A DNA stretch of 64,000 bases from Bin55 sp963664665 (GTDB lineage: Bacteria; Pseudomonadota; Gammaproteobacteria; Pseudomonadales; Azotimanducaceae): assembly GCA_963664665.2 (NCBI GenBank), contig CAXXMH010000005.1, positions 140,344 through 204,343 on the forward strand, written 5' to 3'. A program made the position numbers and the translations under genes. The notes beneath the pieces were generated by a model. The model was not told the origin of the DNA, did not search any database, and saw only the letters and a program-made list of their open reading frames with translations. Below are positions 28,358 through 37,735 of this stretch, piece after piece (positions within the stretch are counted from its first letter, which is position 1; each line of letters begins with the position of its first letter).

Positions 28358-29743
28358 TTAACCGTCGTCGAGGTCGCTCAAGGAAAACGAGTACAGAGTC
28401 GCACCACGTAATAAAAACTGAAGACGCGACTGGCCCGTCGCATGTGGCTCGAATGCACTTTCGTCCGACCACTGTATAGCGAAGTCCGACACCGTAGCAG
28501 TTAGAGGCTGGGACTCAGCTACTACCCGCCCTTCGTGATTCAATATATGCGCGACAAGCTCGCCTCCATCAGGTATATCCGCAGATACCCCGAGCTGTTG
28601 CGTGCCGTCATATATAGGTGCGGTCGTCACGGTTGCTGGTTCATTTTTGTTCGACGCCTTGTAACCGGCGAAGCCGTCGGGGCGTAACGTTGCTAGACAG
28701 AAGTAACCGTTTCGCCAGCTGGTATGAAGCCCGTCATTCCCACCGTAATATAAACGAATCTCATTTCTCTCGAACACCGGACAAGCCGCAGGGAAGACAC
28801 AACCCCAGTCGTAGTCCCCTTCGTTATCACCGTTTGGAATGAAGGGCGTTCCAGGTAGCACGCGGTGCCAAGTTTCCGTATCTGGGCTCCACGCGAGTTC
28901 CGTCCAAACGCGGTCCGAATCCTGATCATGTATTGCCAAAAGACCGATATACACGCCAGCGTGAAAGAAGACAGGCATCGCGTACGTCTGGTGTTGCTTG
29001 TCCAGTCCCTGTAATACGACCTGCGTCCTGTCCCAAGATAGAAAATCATCGCTCGACGTCCGCGCAACTTGGCGTTCGAAAGATGCACTCCATTGTCGGG
29101 TTATCCCGACATATCTGTCAAGTGTCGGTGCCCAAAACGCGTTATTGTGAGTATCTCCTGCACTGTTTAGGTTTGGACAAGCGATCGGGAGATCCCATTG
29201 GATTCCGTCGTTCGAGAATGCAACAGAGAGACTTTCGGATTTGAGGAGCGTCTTGTAACGACGCGAAGGATCAGACTCCCGTTTGTCTCTTAGGACCCCT
29301 GCGCCATGTGGACCGGCCTGTTTTGACCGAGTATCACCGCTGCCACGCCACAGGATATTGTTGTCCTTACCTCCCTCGTAATTGACGAGACCGAGTTCCG
29401 GTTTGTTCCACGCGAATCCATCCTGCGACGTGGCGTAACAGAGACCCATTTCTCGATTTGAGGGTGCTTGATATTTCGTCTCGCGCCATTGTTCGGCGCT
29501 CAGCGCTTTTGCGGAATGGTCGACGATAAACGGACTGTACCAGACCTTGTAGAGCTGATCCTCGTCGTCAAAAATGACGTTCGCGTAAAGATTGTCGAAG
29601 CGCATCTCCCAAGGCTTATCCTCGCCAAAGAGTGGATTGCCTCGATGCTTTTCAATGTCGCCTAACGTGATTTCAGCGTTTCGTGTATCGTCAACGACTC
29701 GATCATCGAGTAATAGGTATCGTCGCAATTTACTTGGTCTCAC
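28358..29743 (-). CDS. Glycoside hydrolase family 32-like beta-propeller protein
   Basis: The 461-residue protein has repeated blade-like motifs typical of the five-bladed propellers of GH32/GH43 enzymes: YKVWYSPF, MGLCYATSQDGFAWNKPELG, FSNDGIQWDLP, YVGITRQW and RLYYGGNDGLHTSWRNG. There is no signal peptide, so it acts in the cytoplasm or is not exported by Sec. The C-terminal 90 residues look like a beta-sandwich. The exact glycan cannot be inferred. Ahead of the HAD gene on the same strand; divergent from the Uma2 gene. Confidence 0.72.
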   Translation of the reverse strand: MRPSKLRRYLLLDDRVVDDTRNAEITLGDIEKHRGNPLFGEDKPWEMRFDNLYANVIFDDEDQLYKVWYSPFIVDHSAKALSAEQWRETKYQAPSNREMGLCYATSQDGFAWNKPELGLVNYEGGKDNNILWRGSGDTRSKQAGPHGAGVLRDKRESDPSRRYKTLLKSESLSVAFSNDGIQWDLPIACPNLNSAGDTHNNAFWAPTLDRYVGITRQWSASFERQVARTSSDDFLSWDRTQVVLQGLDKQHQTYAMPVFFHAGVYIGLLAIHDQDSDRVWTELAWSPDTETWHRVLPGTPFIPNGDNEGDYDWGCVFPAACPVFERNEIRLYYGGNDGLHTSWRNGYFCLATLRPDGFAGYKASNKNEPATVTTAPIYDGTQQLGVSADIPDGGELVAHILNHEGRVVAESQPLTATVSDFAIQWSDESAFEPHATGQSRLQFLLRGATLYSFSLSDLDDG

Positions 29744-30005
29744 ATTAACACGATTTCCAATAGATTCTTCGCTCGACGAGGCGTGAAGTCCCGTTCGATC
29801 GCATATGAAATTCGGCTCGCCTGCTCTTGAACCAAACTAGAAACTTAGTTCAACGGGTCAGATTGAACATGGATGATTTGGCGCGAATGCGATCCCGTCA
29901 AAGCTAGGTACACGAGTCGGAGTCGGATCGAAGAGTTTGGCTGGGTTCAGCCACACCAAGTTTCTCGATCCTGTGTTGAAGTCGAAGCGTTTTAGAATTG
30001 AGCGA

Positions 30006-30620
30006 ATGACTACTGCGCCAGCAACTTCTCAACGCGCGGCTGATGCCATCTTACTCGATGTACGTCCACTACAAGGATGTTGGCGTGAATTCGACTATCT
30101 GTGGCTTACTGATCGTTGCAACAGATTGGTGGAATTCGCTGATGGATGCCTTGAGGAGCTGCCATCGCCAACTGATATCCATCAGTCAATTCTGTTGTTT
30201 CTCTTCCACCTCTTTGATGAACACGTTCGTTCTGAGGGCGGCGTAGCGCTCGTGGCCCCGATGCGAATGAAAATTCGAGATGCCCGGTTCCGTGAACCTG
30301 ATCTATTACTCCTGTGCGATGCCCACGATTCGCGGCGTCAAAATCGATATTGGCTTGGAGCTGATCTCGTTGTCGAAGTCGTAAGTCCCGATGATCCTGA
30401 CCGTGATTACGTTCAAAAACGGCGGGACTACGCCGAGGCAAAAGTAACCGAGTATTGGATCGTAGACCCAGAACGTCAAAAAATTTCCGTCATGTACTTA
30501 GATCAGGATCAGTACGATGAACGCGGTACATACGGCTTACAAGAAATCGCATCTTCGGCGCTGCTTGACGGATTCACTGTAGCAGTATCAGAAGCGCTCG
30601 ATCCAGACAGTGTCTTTTAA
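30006..30620 (+). CDS. Uma2-family (DUF820) PD-(D/E)XK protein
   Basis: About 204 residues, starting at ATG 30006; an upstream in-frame ATG at 29937 adds 23 residues without family resemblance. The restriction-endonuclease-like core is seen in MRMKIRDARFREPDLLLLCD, ADLVVEVVSPDDPDRDYVQK and RDYAEAKVTEYWIVDP. The acidic and lysine positions of the PD-(D/E)XK fold are kept. Uma2 proteins are abundant in cyanobacteria and Chloroflexi and rarer in gammaproteobacteria; their biological role is not settled. Convergent with the VWA gene. Confidence 0.85.
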   Translation: MTTAPATSQRAADAILLDVRPLQGCWREFDYLWLTDRCNRLVEFADGCLEELPSPTDIHQSILLFLFHLFDEHVRSEGGVALVAPMRMKIRDARFREPDLLLLCDAHDSRRQNRYWLGADLVVEVVSPDDPDRDYVQKRRDYAEAKVTEYWIVDPERQKISVMYLDQDQYDERGTYGLQEIASSALLDGFTVAVSEALDPDSVF

Positions 30621-30679
30621 CTCGCGATTAAGCTATCACCGCCGGCATCCAGGCTTGCGATTCAACCTCTCGTAAGCGT

Positions 30680-31855
30680 TTACTTAGAAAGCAAGCCCAT
30701 TGCATCTTCCAACCCACGAATCGTGAGCGGATACATGCGATTGTCAACCAGTTCCTGGGTGATCGCTACCGACGATGAGTATTCCCAAGTCTCTTGGGGA
30801 GTCGGATTGATCCAGATCAGTTTGGGGTAGATCGTGCTGATCCGTTGGACCCAGACTGCGCCTGGCTCCTCATTCCAATGCTCGACGCTGCCACCGGAAT
30901 GCGTGATCTCGTATGGCGCCATCGTGGCGTCGCCAACAATCACGATGTGATAGTCGCTGCCGTACTTATTCAGGATCTCCCATGTAGGAATCCTTTCACT
31001 CAAACGGCGTTTGTTGTCCTGCCAGACCGACTCGTAAAGAAAGTTGTGAAAGTAGAAGCTCTCAAGATGCTTGAACTCGGTTCGTGTCGCTGAGAACAGT
31101 TCCTCACAGATCTTTACGTGTGCGTCCATAGACCCGCCGATGTCGAAGAAGGTCAACACCTTGACAGTGTTGCGTCGCTCCGGTCGCATCTTGATGTCAA
31201 GCATGCCGCCGTTGTGAGCCGTCGACTGGATCGTGTTATCCATGTCCAGCTCTTCGTCGGCACCTTGGCGCGCGAATTTACGCAGTCGGCGTAGCGCCAT
31301 CTTGATGTTGCGCGTGCCAAGTTCAACGGAATCGTCGAGATTCTTATATTGTCGTTGGTCCCATACCTTACGTGCTTTGCGCTTCTTTCCTTTGCCTTTC
31401 CCACCTGGTCCAGAGCGCCCGTCCTGGTCTGCGTCCCCATCTTGGCCTTCTCGACGACCTTGCTCTGCTTCCTGACGTGCCTGTTCTTCGGCTTCTTCAC
31501 GGAGTTTCTTGGCGATTCCTTCAATGAAAGCCTCTAACCCACCGAGCGATTCGATTTCAGCGAGATCTTTCTCGTCCAGCAATTGCTCGATCTCGTGGCG
31601 CAACCACTCGTCTGGAATGAGCGACTCAAGCAAGCCATGCAGGTCGTCTAACCCCTTGAAATAAGCAGAAAACGCCCGATCGAACTTGTCGTAGTTCTTT
31701 TCGTCCTTGACCAGACAGGTTCTGCTCAACAGATAAAAGTCATCGACGTTGGCATAGACGATGCGTTGTTTCATCGCACCAATCAGATCCATCAATTCGC
31801 GGATCGTCGCTGGTACGTTATAGCGCCGTAAAGTGAGGAAGAAGTTGATCAACAT
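30680..31855 (-). CDS. VWA (CoxE-like) domain protein, MoxR partner
   Basis: A 391-residue protein with a helical N-terminal region, a highly charged central linker of Glu, Arg, Gly and Lys (residues about 130-170), and a C-terminal von Willebrand A domain. The metal site reads FFDIGGSMDAHV, a DxGxS variant of the usual DxSxS that is common in the CoxE-like subfamily. It is 13 bases downstream of the MoxR ATPase gene. Such MoxR-VWA pairs act as chaperone systems that insert metals or assemble complexes; the client is not apparent here. Confidence 0.85.
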   Translation of the reverse strand: MLINFFLTLRRYNVPATIRELMDLIGAMKQRIVYANVDDFYLLSRTCLVKDEKNYDKFDRAFSAYFKGLDDLHGLLESLIPDEWLRHEIEQLLDEKDLAEIESLGGLEAFIEGIAKKLREEAEEQARQEAEQGRREGQDGDADQDGRSGPGGKGKGKKRKARKVWDQRQYKNLDDSVELGTRNIKMALRRLRKFARQGADEELDMDNTIQSTAHNGGMLDIKMRPERRNTVKVLTFFDIGGSMDAHVKICEELFSATRTEFKHLESFYFHNFLYESVWQDNKRRLSERIPTWEILNKYGSDYHIVIVGDATMAPYEITHSGGSVEHWNEEPGAVWVQRISTIYPKLIWINPTPQETWEYSSSVAITQELVDNRMYPLTIRGLEDAMGLLSK

Positions 31856-31868
31856 CGCTGGGTAGCCC

Positions 31869-32717
31869 CTAGCCGCGATTGTCCCGACGATTCATGAACG
31901 CTAGACGCTCAAGTAAGTGAACGTCCTGCTCGTTCTTGACGAGAGCACCGTAAAGTGGCGGAATGGCGCTGCTCGTATCGCGATTAGTGAGAATCTCATC
32001 CGGAATATCGTCAGCCATTAACAGCTTCAGCCAGTCAAGCAGCTCACTTGTACTCGGCTTTTTCTTCAGTCCAGGTACTTTGCGGACATCAAAGAAGATT
32101 TCCATCGCTTCCTTGACCAAGTCCTTCTTGATCTCAGGATAGTGGACCTCAACAATCTGTTCCATGGTTTCCCGATCCGGGAAGTTGATGTAATGGAAGA
32201 AGCAACGTCGTAAAAAGGCGTCCGGTAATTCCTTCTCGTTATTTGACGTGATCACGACGACGGGACGGTTCTCTGCGACGATCGTCTCTTGCGTTTCGTA
32301 TACAAAAAACTCCATGCGGTCGAGTTCTTGCAATAAGTCGTTCGGAAACTCAATGTCCGCCTTGTCGATTTCGTCGATAAGGAGAACGCAACGCTCTTTC
32401 GACGTAAAGGCATCCCAGAGCTTGCCGCGCTTGATGTAATTTCGAATTTCACCAACGCGCTCGTCGCCTAACTGCGAATCACGGAGTCGCGACACCGCGT
32501 CGTACTCGTAGAGACCTTGACTTGCTTTTGTTTGCGACTTAATGTGCCACTCAATGAGTTCGCAATCAAGAGATTTCGCAATCTCAATCGCTAGTAACGT
32601 CTTGCCAGTACCCGGTTCACCTTTGACCAACAATGGACGTTCGAGCTTGACGGCAGCATCAACAGCCATCGAGAGCTCATCCGTCGAGATATAGGTGTCC
32701 GTACTGTCAAAAATCAT
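31869..32717 (-). CDS. MoxR-family AAA+ ATPase
   Basis: A 282-residue AAA+ chaperone. Walker A is GEPGTGKTLLAIEIA near residue 37 and Walker B is CVLLIDEIDKAD near residue 110; sensor 1 is VVITSNNEKELPDAF and the arginine-finger region is LRRCFFHYI. Typical length for the MoxR APE2-like group. It forms an operon with the VWA protein gene downstream. The predicted promoter lies between 32718 and 32840, next to a tnpB relic. Confidence 0.9.
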   Translation of the reverse strand: MIFDSTDTYISTDELSMAVDAAVKLERPLLVKGEPGTGKTLLAIEIAKSLDCELIEWHIKSQTKASQGLYEYDAVSRLRDSQLGDERVGEIRNYIKRGKLWDAFTSKERCVLLIDEIDKADIEFPNDLLQELDRMEFFVYETQETIVAENRPVVVITSNNEKELPDAFLRRCFFHYINFPDRETMEQIVEVHYPEIKKDLVKEAMEIFFDVRKVPGLKKKPSTSELLDWLKLLMADDIPDEILTNRDTSSAIPPLYGALVKNEQDVHLLERLAFMNRRDNRG

Positions 32718-32864
32718 GGAATATCCGTGGTTAGAAAACTAAGGAGTGCTTGCCGCGACCGAACTGCGCACAAGGTCGCATTTTAGGGGGATTACATACT
32801 TGATTACAAAGTCTCACGAATTGAGCCGCAATACTATACAATTACACATGAGGCGCGAGAACCA

Positions 32865-32985
32865 AGCGCTAGAAAGGCCTCTGCGACAGGGGCATCTGGA
32901 CGAGGAGGAGCGTTCACATTAGTGACTCCAACGATCCGTCAAAAGGCAGCCTGTTTTGTAAACAGGTATGTAAGTCCCCATTTTA
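32865..32985 (+). mobile_element. Solo right-end relic of an IS200/IS605 tnpB element
   Basis: The plus strand encodes KASATGASGRGGAFTLVTPT followed by IRQK, matching the C-terminal tail of tnpB (compare ASGRERAATLVGPMIRQ at 25.05 kb). It is followed by a perfect hairpin CCTGTTT-TGT-AAACAGG at 32950-32966 and GTAAGTCCCC. No other part of tnpB or tnpA remains. The last codons of the opposite-strand gene at 32987 touch the relic. Confidence 0.7.
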
Positions 32986-32986
32986 G

Positions 32987-33451
32987 CTATGTGGGTTTCT
33001 GGGGGTCATCGAGCTCACGCGACGCTTTCGATGTTTCGTCAGCGTCGTTGCTAGACTCGTCGATTTCACTAGCGGACTGACCCGACGGTCGATAACGACG
33101 CATGGACCGTAATCGGCGATGCGTGAACTCGACAACATGACGATAGCCGAGGTTAAAGCCATATAGCACGATAGTGGCTGCGAGGATCGTGAATGTTCCC
33201 ACCGTCGCAGCTGTCGCCGACAACGCGTAGTTTGCAGCAGGGTCTAAAAACAACTGAAACGTCAAAGTTATGAAAAGTGGCGCCCAGTGAACGTCGTTAA
33301 AAGGTATTGGAACCAGCATCCAGAATACGCCTATCGAACCGACGAAAAACGCCAAGTAGAAACGTCGTCTTAGAGGATAGACGAATAACGCGATCAACCC
33401 GATCCCAAAGGCATATAGAACGATCCAGGCTATCCAGTACGCCGACTCCAT
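32987..33451 (-). CDS. Hypothetical membrane protein, four helices
   Basis: A 154-residue protein with hydrophobic segments near residues 5-25, 32-48, 58-72 and 80-105, followed by a basic stretch (HRRLRSMRRYRPSGQ) and an acidic, Ser-rich tail of 35 residues. The positive-inside pattern places the tail in the cytoplasm. No family recognised. It is 11 bases downstream of the ycgN-like gene, in the same orientation. Its C-terminus abuts the tnpB relic, so its last codons may be altered. Confidence 0.6.
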   Translation of the reverse strand: MESAYWIAWIVLYAFGIGLIALFVYPLRRRFYLAFFVGSIGVFWMLVPIPFNDVHWAPLFITLTFQLFLDPAANYALSATAATVGTFTILAATIVLYGFNLGYRHVVEFTHRRLRSMRRYRPSGQSASEIDESSNDADETSKASRELDDPQKPT

Positions 33452-33462
33452 TTATCGTTTGC

Positions 33463-33900
33463 CTAAACCCACTTCAGGATGTGCGATTCGATGTCTTTTG
33501 GATGGACGTTTGCGGCGGAAATCGCCTGATCAGTTACACTCACACCCGCACGTGTGACAGTTTCGCTAGTTCCCGAAAGGAGCGGATGCCAATCCTCCAA
33601 AGGTTGACCTTTTGCTACGCGCCGATAGGCACAAGTGTCGGGCAACCAATCGAAGCTTCGAGCGTTCTCCGGCGTCAATTCCACGCAATCCGGTACGAGT
33701 GTATGCCGGTTTGGATAGTTGCTACAACGTCGTGTCGGTAAGTCCAGAAGAGCACAAACTAAGGTCGTTGTCACCAGCTGATCGGTGTCGTTGTCTTGGA
33801 ATCGCAATCGGCAACACTGCGCACAACCGTCGCACAACGCTTCCCACTCCTCGTCGTCGAGTTCCTCTAGGGATTTAGTTTCCCAAAAACGTTCGTTCAT
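33463..33900 (-). CDS. ycgN: YcgN/UPF0260 Cys-cluster protein
   Basis: A 145-residue member of the YkgJ/YcgN zinc- or iron-chelating cluster family. Cysteines are seen in LCDGCAQCCRLRF near residue 22, in CALLDLPTRRCSNYPNR near residue 50, and in CVELTPENA and LPDTCAYRRVA further on. The molecular role is unknown. Association with rnd in gammaproteobacteria is common, and here rnd lies 37 bases upstream on the same strand. Confidence 0.9.
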   Translation of the reverse strand: MNERFWETKSLEELDDEEWEALCDGCAQCCRLRFQDNDTDQLVTTTLVCALLDLPTRRCSNYPNRHTLVPDCVELTPENARSFDWLPDTCAYRRVAKGQPLEDWHPLLSGTSETVTRAGVSVTDQAISAANVHPKDIESHILKWV

Positions 33901-33937
33901 TCTGACGAGGGTTCCCGGATGCTCAAGCCTTTATTTG

Positions 33938-35038
33938 TTAAGCGAGATCTCGAGCGAAGCCATCCGCTGCGCTTACCGTCGCTTCACCGATTAGATCCTT
34001 ACGCCACTTTCCGAACCAGGCAGGCAATTCGTTTTCCACCAAGTAAGCACGGATCGCGAAGAGCAAGTCTTTATTTGACCCAAGCACTTCCTCACTAATA
34101 TTCATTTGACTCGCCAGTAAGTTGCATCGCTCGCCAAGCGCTCGCACAGTCTTACGTAATCGTTTAGGCGGCGTGAGTTCGCTATGTCGCGCCGTGCTTT
34201 GAGCTCGTCGGTGCAGCTCCTGTAGTTTTCGCCGATGGCGCGATACTTGCTTCGAGGAGAGTACTTTTAAAAGAGTTGGTTCTTTTAACGAACGTTCGCC
34301 CGCTAGCTGAAACAGCGCGTCCCGCGTCAAAACCCAATTCTTTGGGATATCCATCGATGACGCGAGGTCAGTACGCCAACCGTCCAAGGACCTCAGAAAC
34401 TGCAAGCCGCCTTCACCGAGCTGCATGAGGCGACCCGCATTACCGACGATACGATTTGGGTCATCGACATCTGGTTTTTGCACGCGGCTTCGTTCTTCCA
34501 GATACCATTCGTATCTACCGATTGTCTTGAGTTCTTCGACCAGTAAATCCCACAGTTCGTTGAGGTGGGCGATGTCCAGAGCGGCGTAATCGAGCTGTTT
34601 GCGACTCAGTGGCCGCCGATTCCAACGCGAACGCTGCATTGACTTATCAAGTGTCACACCAAAATGACGCTCGACGAGTTTTGCGTAGCTCTGCATCTGA
34701 CCAGCAGATAGAAACGCGAGCGCAAGTTGCGTGTCCTCGATTACACCGAGTTCGCCTTGGAAGACTTCGTTTAGTACATCGATGTCGTTCGAAATACTGT
34801 GCGCAACTCGTACGATATTCTCATCCTGAAACCAGTGCTTGATCCCATCGAAAGGCAGATCAGCTCGCATGTCAATGATGCCGACGCGATCGCCCGTCGT
34901 GATTTGCAGTAGCTCAGGAATCGGTTGAAACGTTTTCTCCCTGGTGAATTCCGTATCAAATCCAAACGACTGCGGTGTCTCGCTGACAAACGCTTCGAGC
35001 GCATCCGCCGTTTCAATGACGGTGTAATCAGGAATCAA
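33938..35038 (-). CDS. rnd: Ribonuclease D
   Basis: 3'-to-5' exoribonuclease that trims tRNA precursors. The DEDD motifs are FDTEFTREKTF, AHSISNDIDVL and YAALDIAHLNELW; two helical HRDC-type regions follow (GWRTDLASSMDIP and LGERCNLLASQM). I place the start at TTG 35038, overlapping the recR stop by 11 bases; earlier in-frame starts up to 35191 would lie inside recR and add residues with no family resemblance. This gives about 366 residues, the usual length. Part of the dnaX-ybaB-recR-rnd-ycgN run. Confidence 0.9.
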   Translation of the reverse strand: MIPDYTVIETADALEAFVSETPQSFGFDTEFTREKTFQPIPELLQITTGDRVGIIDMRADLPFDGIKHWFQDENIVRVAHSISNDIDVLNEVFQGELGVIEDTQLALAFLSAGQMQSYAKLVERHFGVTLDKSMQRSRWNRRPLSRKQLDYAALDIAHLNELWDLLVEELKTIGRYEWYLEERSRVQKPDVDDPNRIVGNAGRLMQLGEGGLQFLRSLDGWRTDLASSMDIPKNWVLTRDALFQLAGERSLKEPTLLKVLSSKQVSRHRRKLQELHRRAQSTARHSELTPPKRLRKTVRALGERCNLLASQMNISEEVLGSNKDLLFAIRAYLVENELPAWFGKWRKDLIGEATVSAADGFARDLA

Positions 35039-35633
35039 GCTGCACGCGTCGCTGAAACGCTTGGGTGATCGTACGACTGTTGACGTAGCCAAGCTCGCCG
35101 CCAACCGGAATACCATGGGCAATCTGCGTGAGTGAAACACCCGAATCCTCAAGCAACTCACGAACGAAATGTGTCGTTGCTTCACCCTCAACGGTTGCGT
35201 TCAGAGCAACGATTACCTCACGAATATCGCTTTGTTGTACGCGCGGCAGAAAGGTTTCCAGATTAAGTTCCTCGGGTCCGATGCCGTCGATTGGCGATAA
35301 CAGTCCGTGGAGCACGAAATAACGACCTTGGAAAGATTCGGTTTCCTCGATCGCTACAAGATCCGCAGGCGTTTCCACGACACATAACTGACCGTTCGCG
35401 CGTTTCGGATTGCTGCAGATGTCGCAAACCTCTGAATCCGACAAATTGTGGCACTTCGTACAGGATGTCACTGATGCCAGTGCGTCTTCGATCGCAGCTG
35501 CGATGTGTGCAGCATCTTCGCGATGACCTTGCAGGAGAAACAGCGTCATGCGTGTGGCTGTTTTACGTCCGACTCCCGGAAGACACTGCAGCGCATTAAT
35601 GACTTGCTCAATGCGCGGCGAAAGTGATGCCAC
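35028..35633 (-). CDS. recR: Recombination mediator RecR
   Basis: With RecF and RecO it loads RecA at gapped DNA. The 201 residues contain the N-terminal helix-hairpin-helix (ALQCLPGVGRKTATRM), a C4 zinc finger (CTKCHNLSDSEVCDIC), a Toprim domain (CVVETPADLVAIEETESF) and the conserved tail HGIPVGGELGYVNSRTITQA. The length is normal. The start codon overlaps the ybaB stop by one base, showing translational coupling; gene order dnaX-ybaB-recR is classic. Confidence 0.97.
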   Translation of the reverse strand: MASLSPRIEQVINALQCLPGVGRKTATRMTLFLLQGHREDAAHIAAAIEDALASVTSCTKCHNLSDSEVCDICSNPKRANGQLCVVETPADLVAIEETESFQGRYFVLHGLLSPIDGIGPEELNLETFLPRVQQSDIREVIVALNATVEGEATTHFVRELLEDSGVSLTQIAHGIPVGGELGYVNSRTITQAFQRRVQLDS

Positions 35634-35992
35634 TAACGATTAAGGACTTTGAGTGCGTCGGCCATAGCCTTTTGAAGGTCGAACCCTTCAGGTGGATTTT
35701 CGAGGAATGTGGAAATCGTCTTTTGCTTTAGTGCTTCTTCCCATTTCGAACGCCCGTCGTTGACAGCGGCGATTAACAGTTGCTCAAGGTGACCAACGTT
35801 TTCCTTGTCAAGTAACAGTGGATCTATGCTGATCTTGCTGACAGCGCCACGTGTGCCGACAACTACCTTAACAAGACCGCCGCCACTCTCCGTGACGAGT
35901 TCCTCGTCGATGCTGCCCATGCCCTCGGGGATGACATGATTGAAACCATCTTTCAACCCTGACATCAATTTATTCAGTTCGTCTACATTCAT
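35633..35992 (-). CDS. ybaB: Nucleoid-associated protein YbaB/EbfC
   Basis: A small dimeric DNA-binding protein that coats the nucleoid. The 119 residues have the family core ESGGGLVKVVVGTRGAVSKI and ISIDPLLLDKENVGHLEQLL. The N-terminus is short, as usual. It lies 38 bases after dnaX and overlaps recR by one base. Confidence 0.95.
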   Translation of the reverse strand: MNVDELNKLMSGLKDGFNHVIPEGMGSIDEELVTESGGGLVKVVVGTRGAVSKISIDPLLLDKENVGHLEQLLIAAVNDGRSKWEEALKQKTISTFLENPPEGFDLQKAMADALKVLNR

Positions 35993-36030
35993 GTTCCAAT
36001 CCTACCGTGTAGCAAGGCACGAAGAGTGAG

Positions 36031-37503
36031 TTATTGCGGATCAGCCTTCTCTTCGCCGATCCATTCCGCACTGAGCAGCGCGTCAAAACGCTCCTGAAAG
36101 ACTTGCACGTATGGCGGTTCTTCGTCAGACGTGAATTCGCGCATCGCCGTTTCCTTAGCCTCTTCGCGTCGCGCGGTTTCCGCGCGTCGTTCCTCGGTCC
36201 GCTTTGCTTGCATCCGCGCCGGTTTGTCTTGCCATTCTTTGCGCCGCTCGTCAACAGCTGCGTCCGCTTTCTCGAGTTTCTCAAGAGGCTCTGAATCACT
36301 GGCGGCTGAGCTACGTGTTACTGACGGTGGCGCTTCGCTTACAGGTGGGCTCGATGTTACCGACGGTAGCGCGTCGCGCGGTTCTGTCTCGTCTTTTGAT
36401 TGAGAATCCGTTGGTTTAGGTTCACTGCCTTGAATCTCAATCGGCACGAAATCGAGGAGACGCAACATCGTCATCTCAAATCCAACACGAGGTTCCGGCG
36501 CATATTGCAGATCGCGCCCGCCCATGATCAAGACTTGGTATGCCTGCTGCAACCATGCGGCATCACACTGATCTAGCAAGCTTGCTAACGCTTCTCCCGG
36601 AGACGTGTTGGTGGCATGCGCCATCGCGAGCGCGTGAACGCCACTTTCTAGACCAGCTAGCACTTCTGAAAAGTCAACCCCACGCGCTACCAGTTCGGAT
36701 ATCGCGCTGAACAAACCGTCGCGATCACGGCCAATCAGCTTTTCGAGTAGCACACCGACATCGTTCTGCGGTGCACAACCTAGCATATCGACGACCGATG
36801 CCTCCTTCAGTTCGGTACCACAGAGCGCAATCGCCTGGTCAGTCAGCGATAAGGCATCCCGCATGCTGCCTTGGCCAAGCCTCGCGAGCGTACTAATCGA
36901 GGGATCGTCGTAGCCGATACCTTCTTGATCAAGTACATGCTGAAGGTGTTGGGCGATCGTTTCAATCGACATCGTACGTAGATGAAACTGGATACAACGC
37001 GAGCGTACGGTCACGGGTACCTTGTCCGGATTCGTGGTAGCAAGTACAAACTTCACATGTTCCGGTGGTTCCTCAAGTGACTTGAGCAACGTCTGAAAGC
37101 TAGAATCAGAAAGCGCGTGAACCTCATCGATGATGTAGACCTTATACGTACCCATCGTCGCAAGGTAAGAAATGTCTTCAAGCAAGTCACGCGTTTCTTC
37201 AACCTTGTTGCGCGATGCCCCGTCGACCTCGATCAAGTCAACGAACGAACCATTCGCGATTGCGACACAGTTCGCACACGTCCCACAAGGAGTGGAGGTC
37301 ACCCCGGTTTCGCAGTTCAGACATTTCGCGATGATGCGTGCGAGCGTAGTCTTTCCAACGCCTCGCGTACCGGAAAACAGGTAAGCGTGGTGCAGTTGCT
37401 GTCTTTCAAAAGCATTGACTAACGCTTTAACCGTTTGCGGTTGACCAACGACCTCCGAAAGAGTTCCTGGTCGGTATTTACGCGCAAGAACCTGATATGT
37501 CAT
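36031..37503 (-). CDS. dnaX: DNA polymerase III subunit gamma/tau
   Basis: Clamp-loader ATPase of the replicase. The protein has Walker A GTRGVGKTTLARI near residue 45, a four-cysteine zinc module (CETGVTSTPCGTCANC), Walker B YIIDEVHALS and sensor SRCIQFHL. Domain III follows, then a charged linker of Glu, Arg, Ala and Ser and a short C-terminal region. At 490 residues it is much shorter than the 643-residue E. coli tau, so the tau-specific polymerase-binding part is small or divergent. No A6G slippery heptamer was seen. First gene of the operon. Confidence 0.96.
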   Translation of the reverse strand: MTYQVLARKYRPGTLSEVVGQPQTVKALVNAFERQQLHHAYLFSGTRGVGKTTLARIIAKCLNCETGVTSTPCGTCANCVAIANGSFVDLIEVDGASRNKVEETRDLLEDISYLATMGTYKVYIIDEVHALSDSSFQTLLKSLEEPPEHVKFVLATTNPDKVPVTVRSRCIQFHLRTMSIETIAQHLQHVLDQEGIGYDDPSISTLARLGQGSMRDALSLTDQAIALCGTELKEASVVDMLGCAPQNDVGVLLEKLIGRDRDGLFSAISELVARGVDFSEVLAGLESGVHALAMAHATNTSPGEALASLLDQCDAAWLQQAYQVLIMGGRDLQYAPEPRVGFEMTMLRLLDFVPIEIQGSEPKPTDSQSKDETEPRDALPSVTSSPPVSEAPPSVTRSSAASDSEPLEKLEKADAAVDERRKEWQDKPARMQAKRTEERRAETARREEAKETAMREFTSDEEPPYVQVFQERFDALLSAEWIGEEKADPQ

Positions 37504-37735
37504 GGATAGGTATTTCCCAGCACGTCACGATTTCCCCGTTTTAGAGTCGCCAAACTATGAACGTTTAATCGCACAGGCACTGTAGTGAGAATTCCCGCTT
37601 TGCTCGAACGCAGAAAAGCTAATCAAGGTGTGCGATTATCGCAACCACGATCCTAACAAAGTGCCGATTGACTCGAACGCCTTTGCCTAATATGCGACCG
37701 TTTGACCATGTGGGATCCATGCGCAGCAGTTCGTG

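Noticed and set aside
36031..37503. Programmed frameshift in dnaX producing gamma
   Set aside because: No A-rich slippery heptamer followed by a hairpin was seen; the encoded protein is already short.
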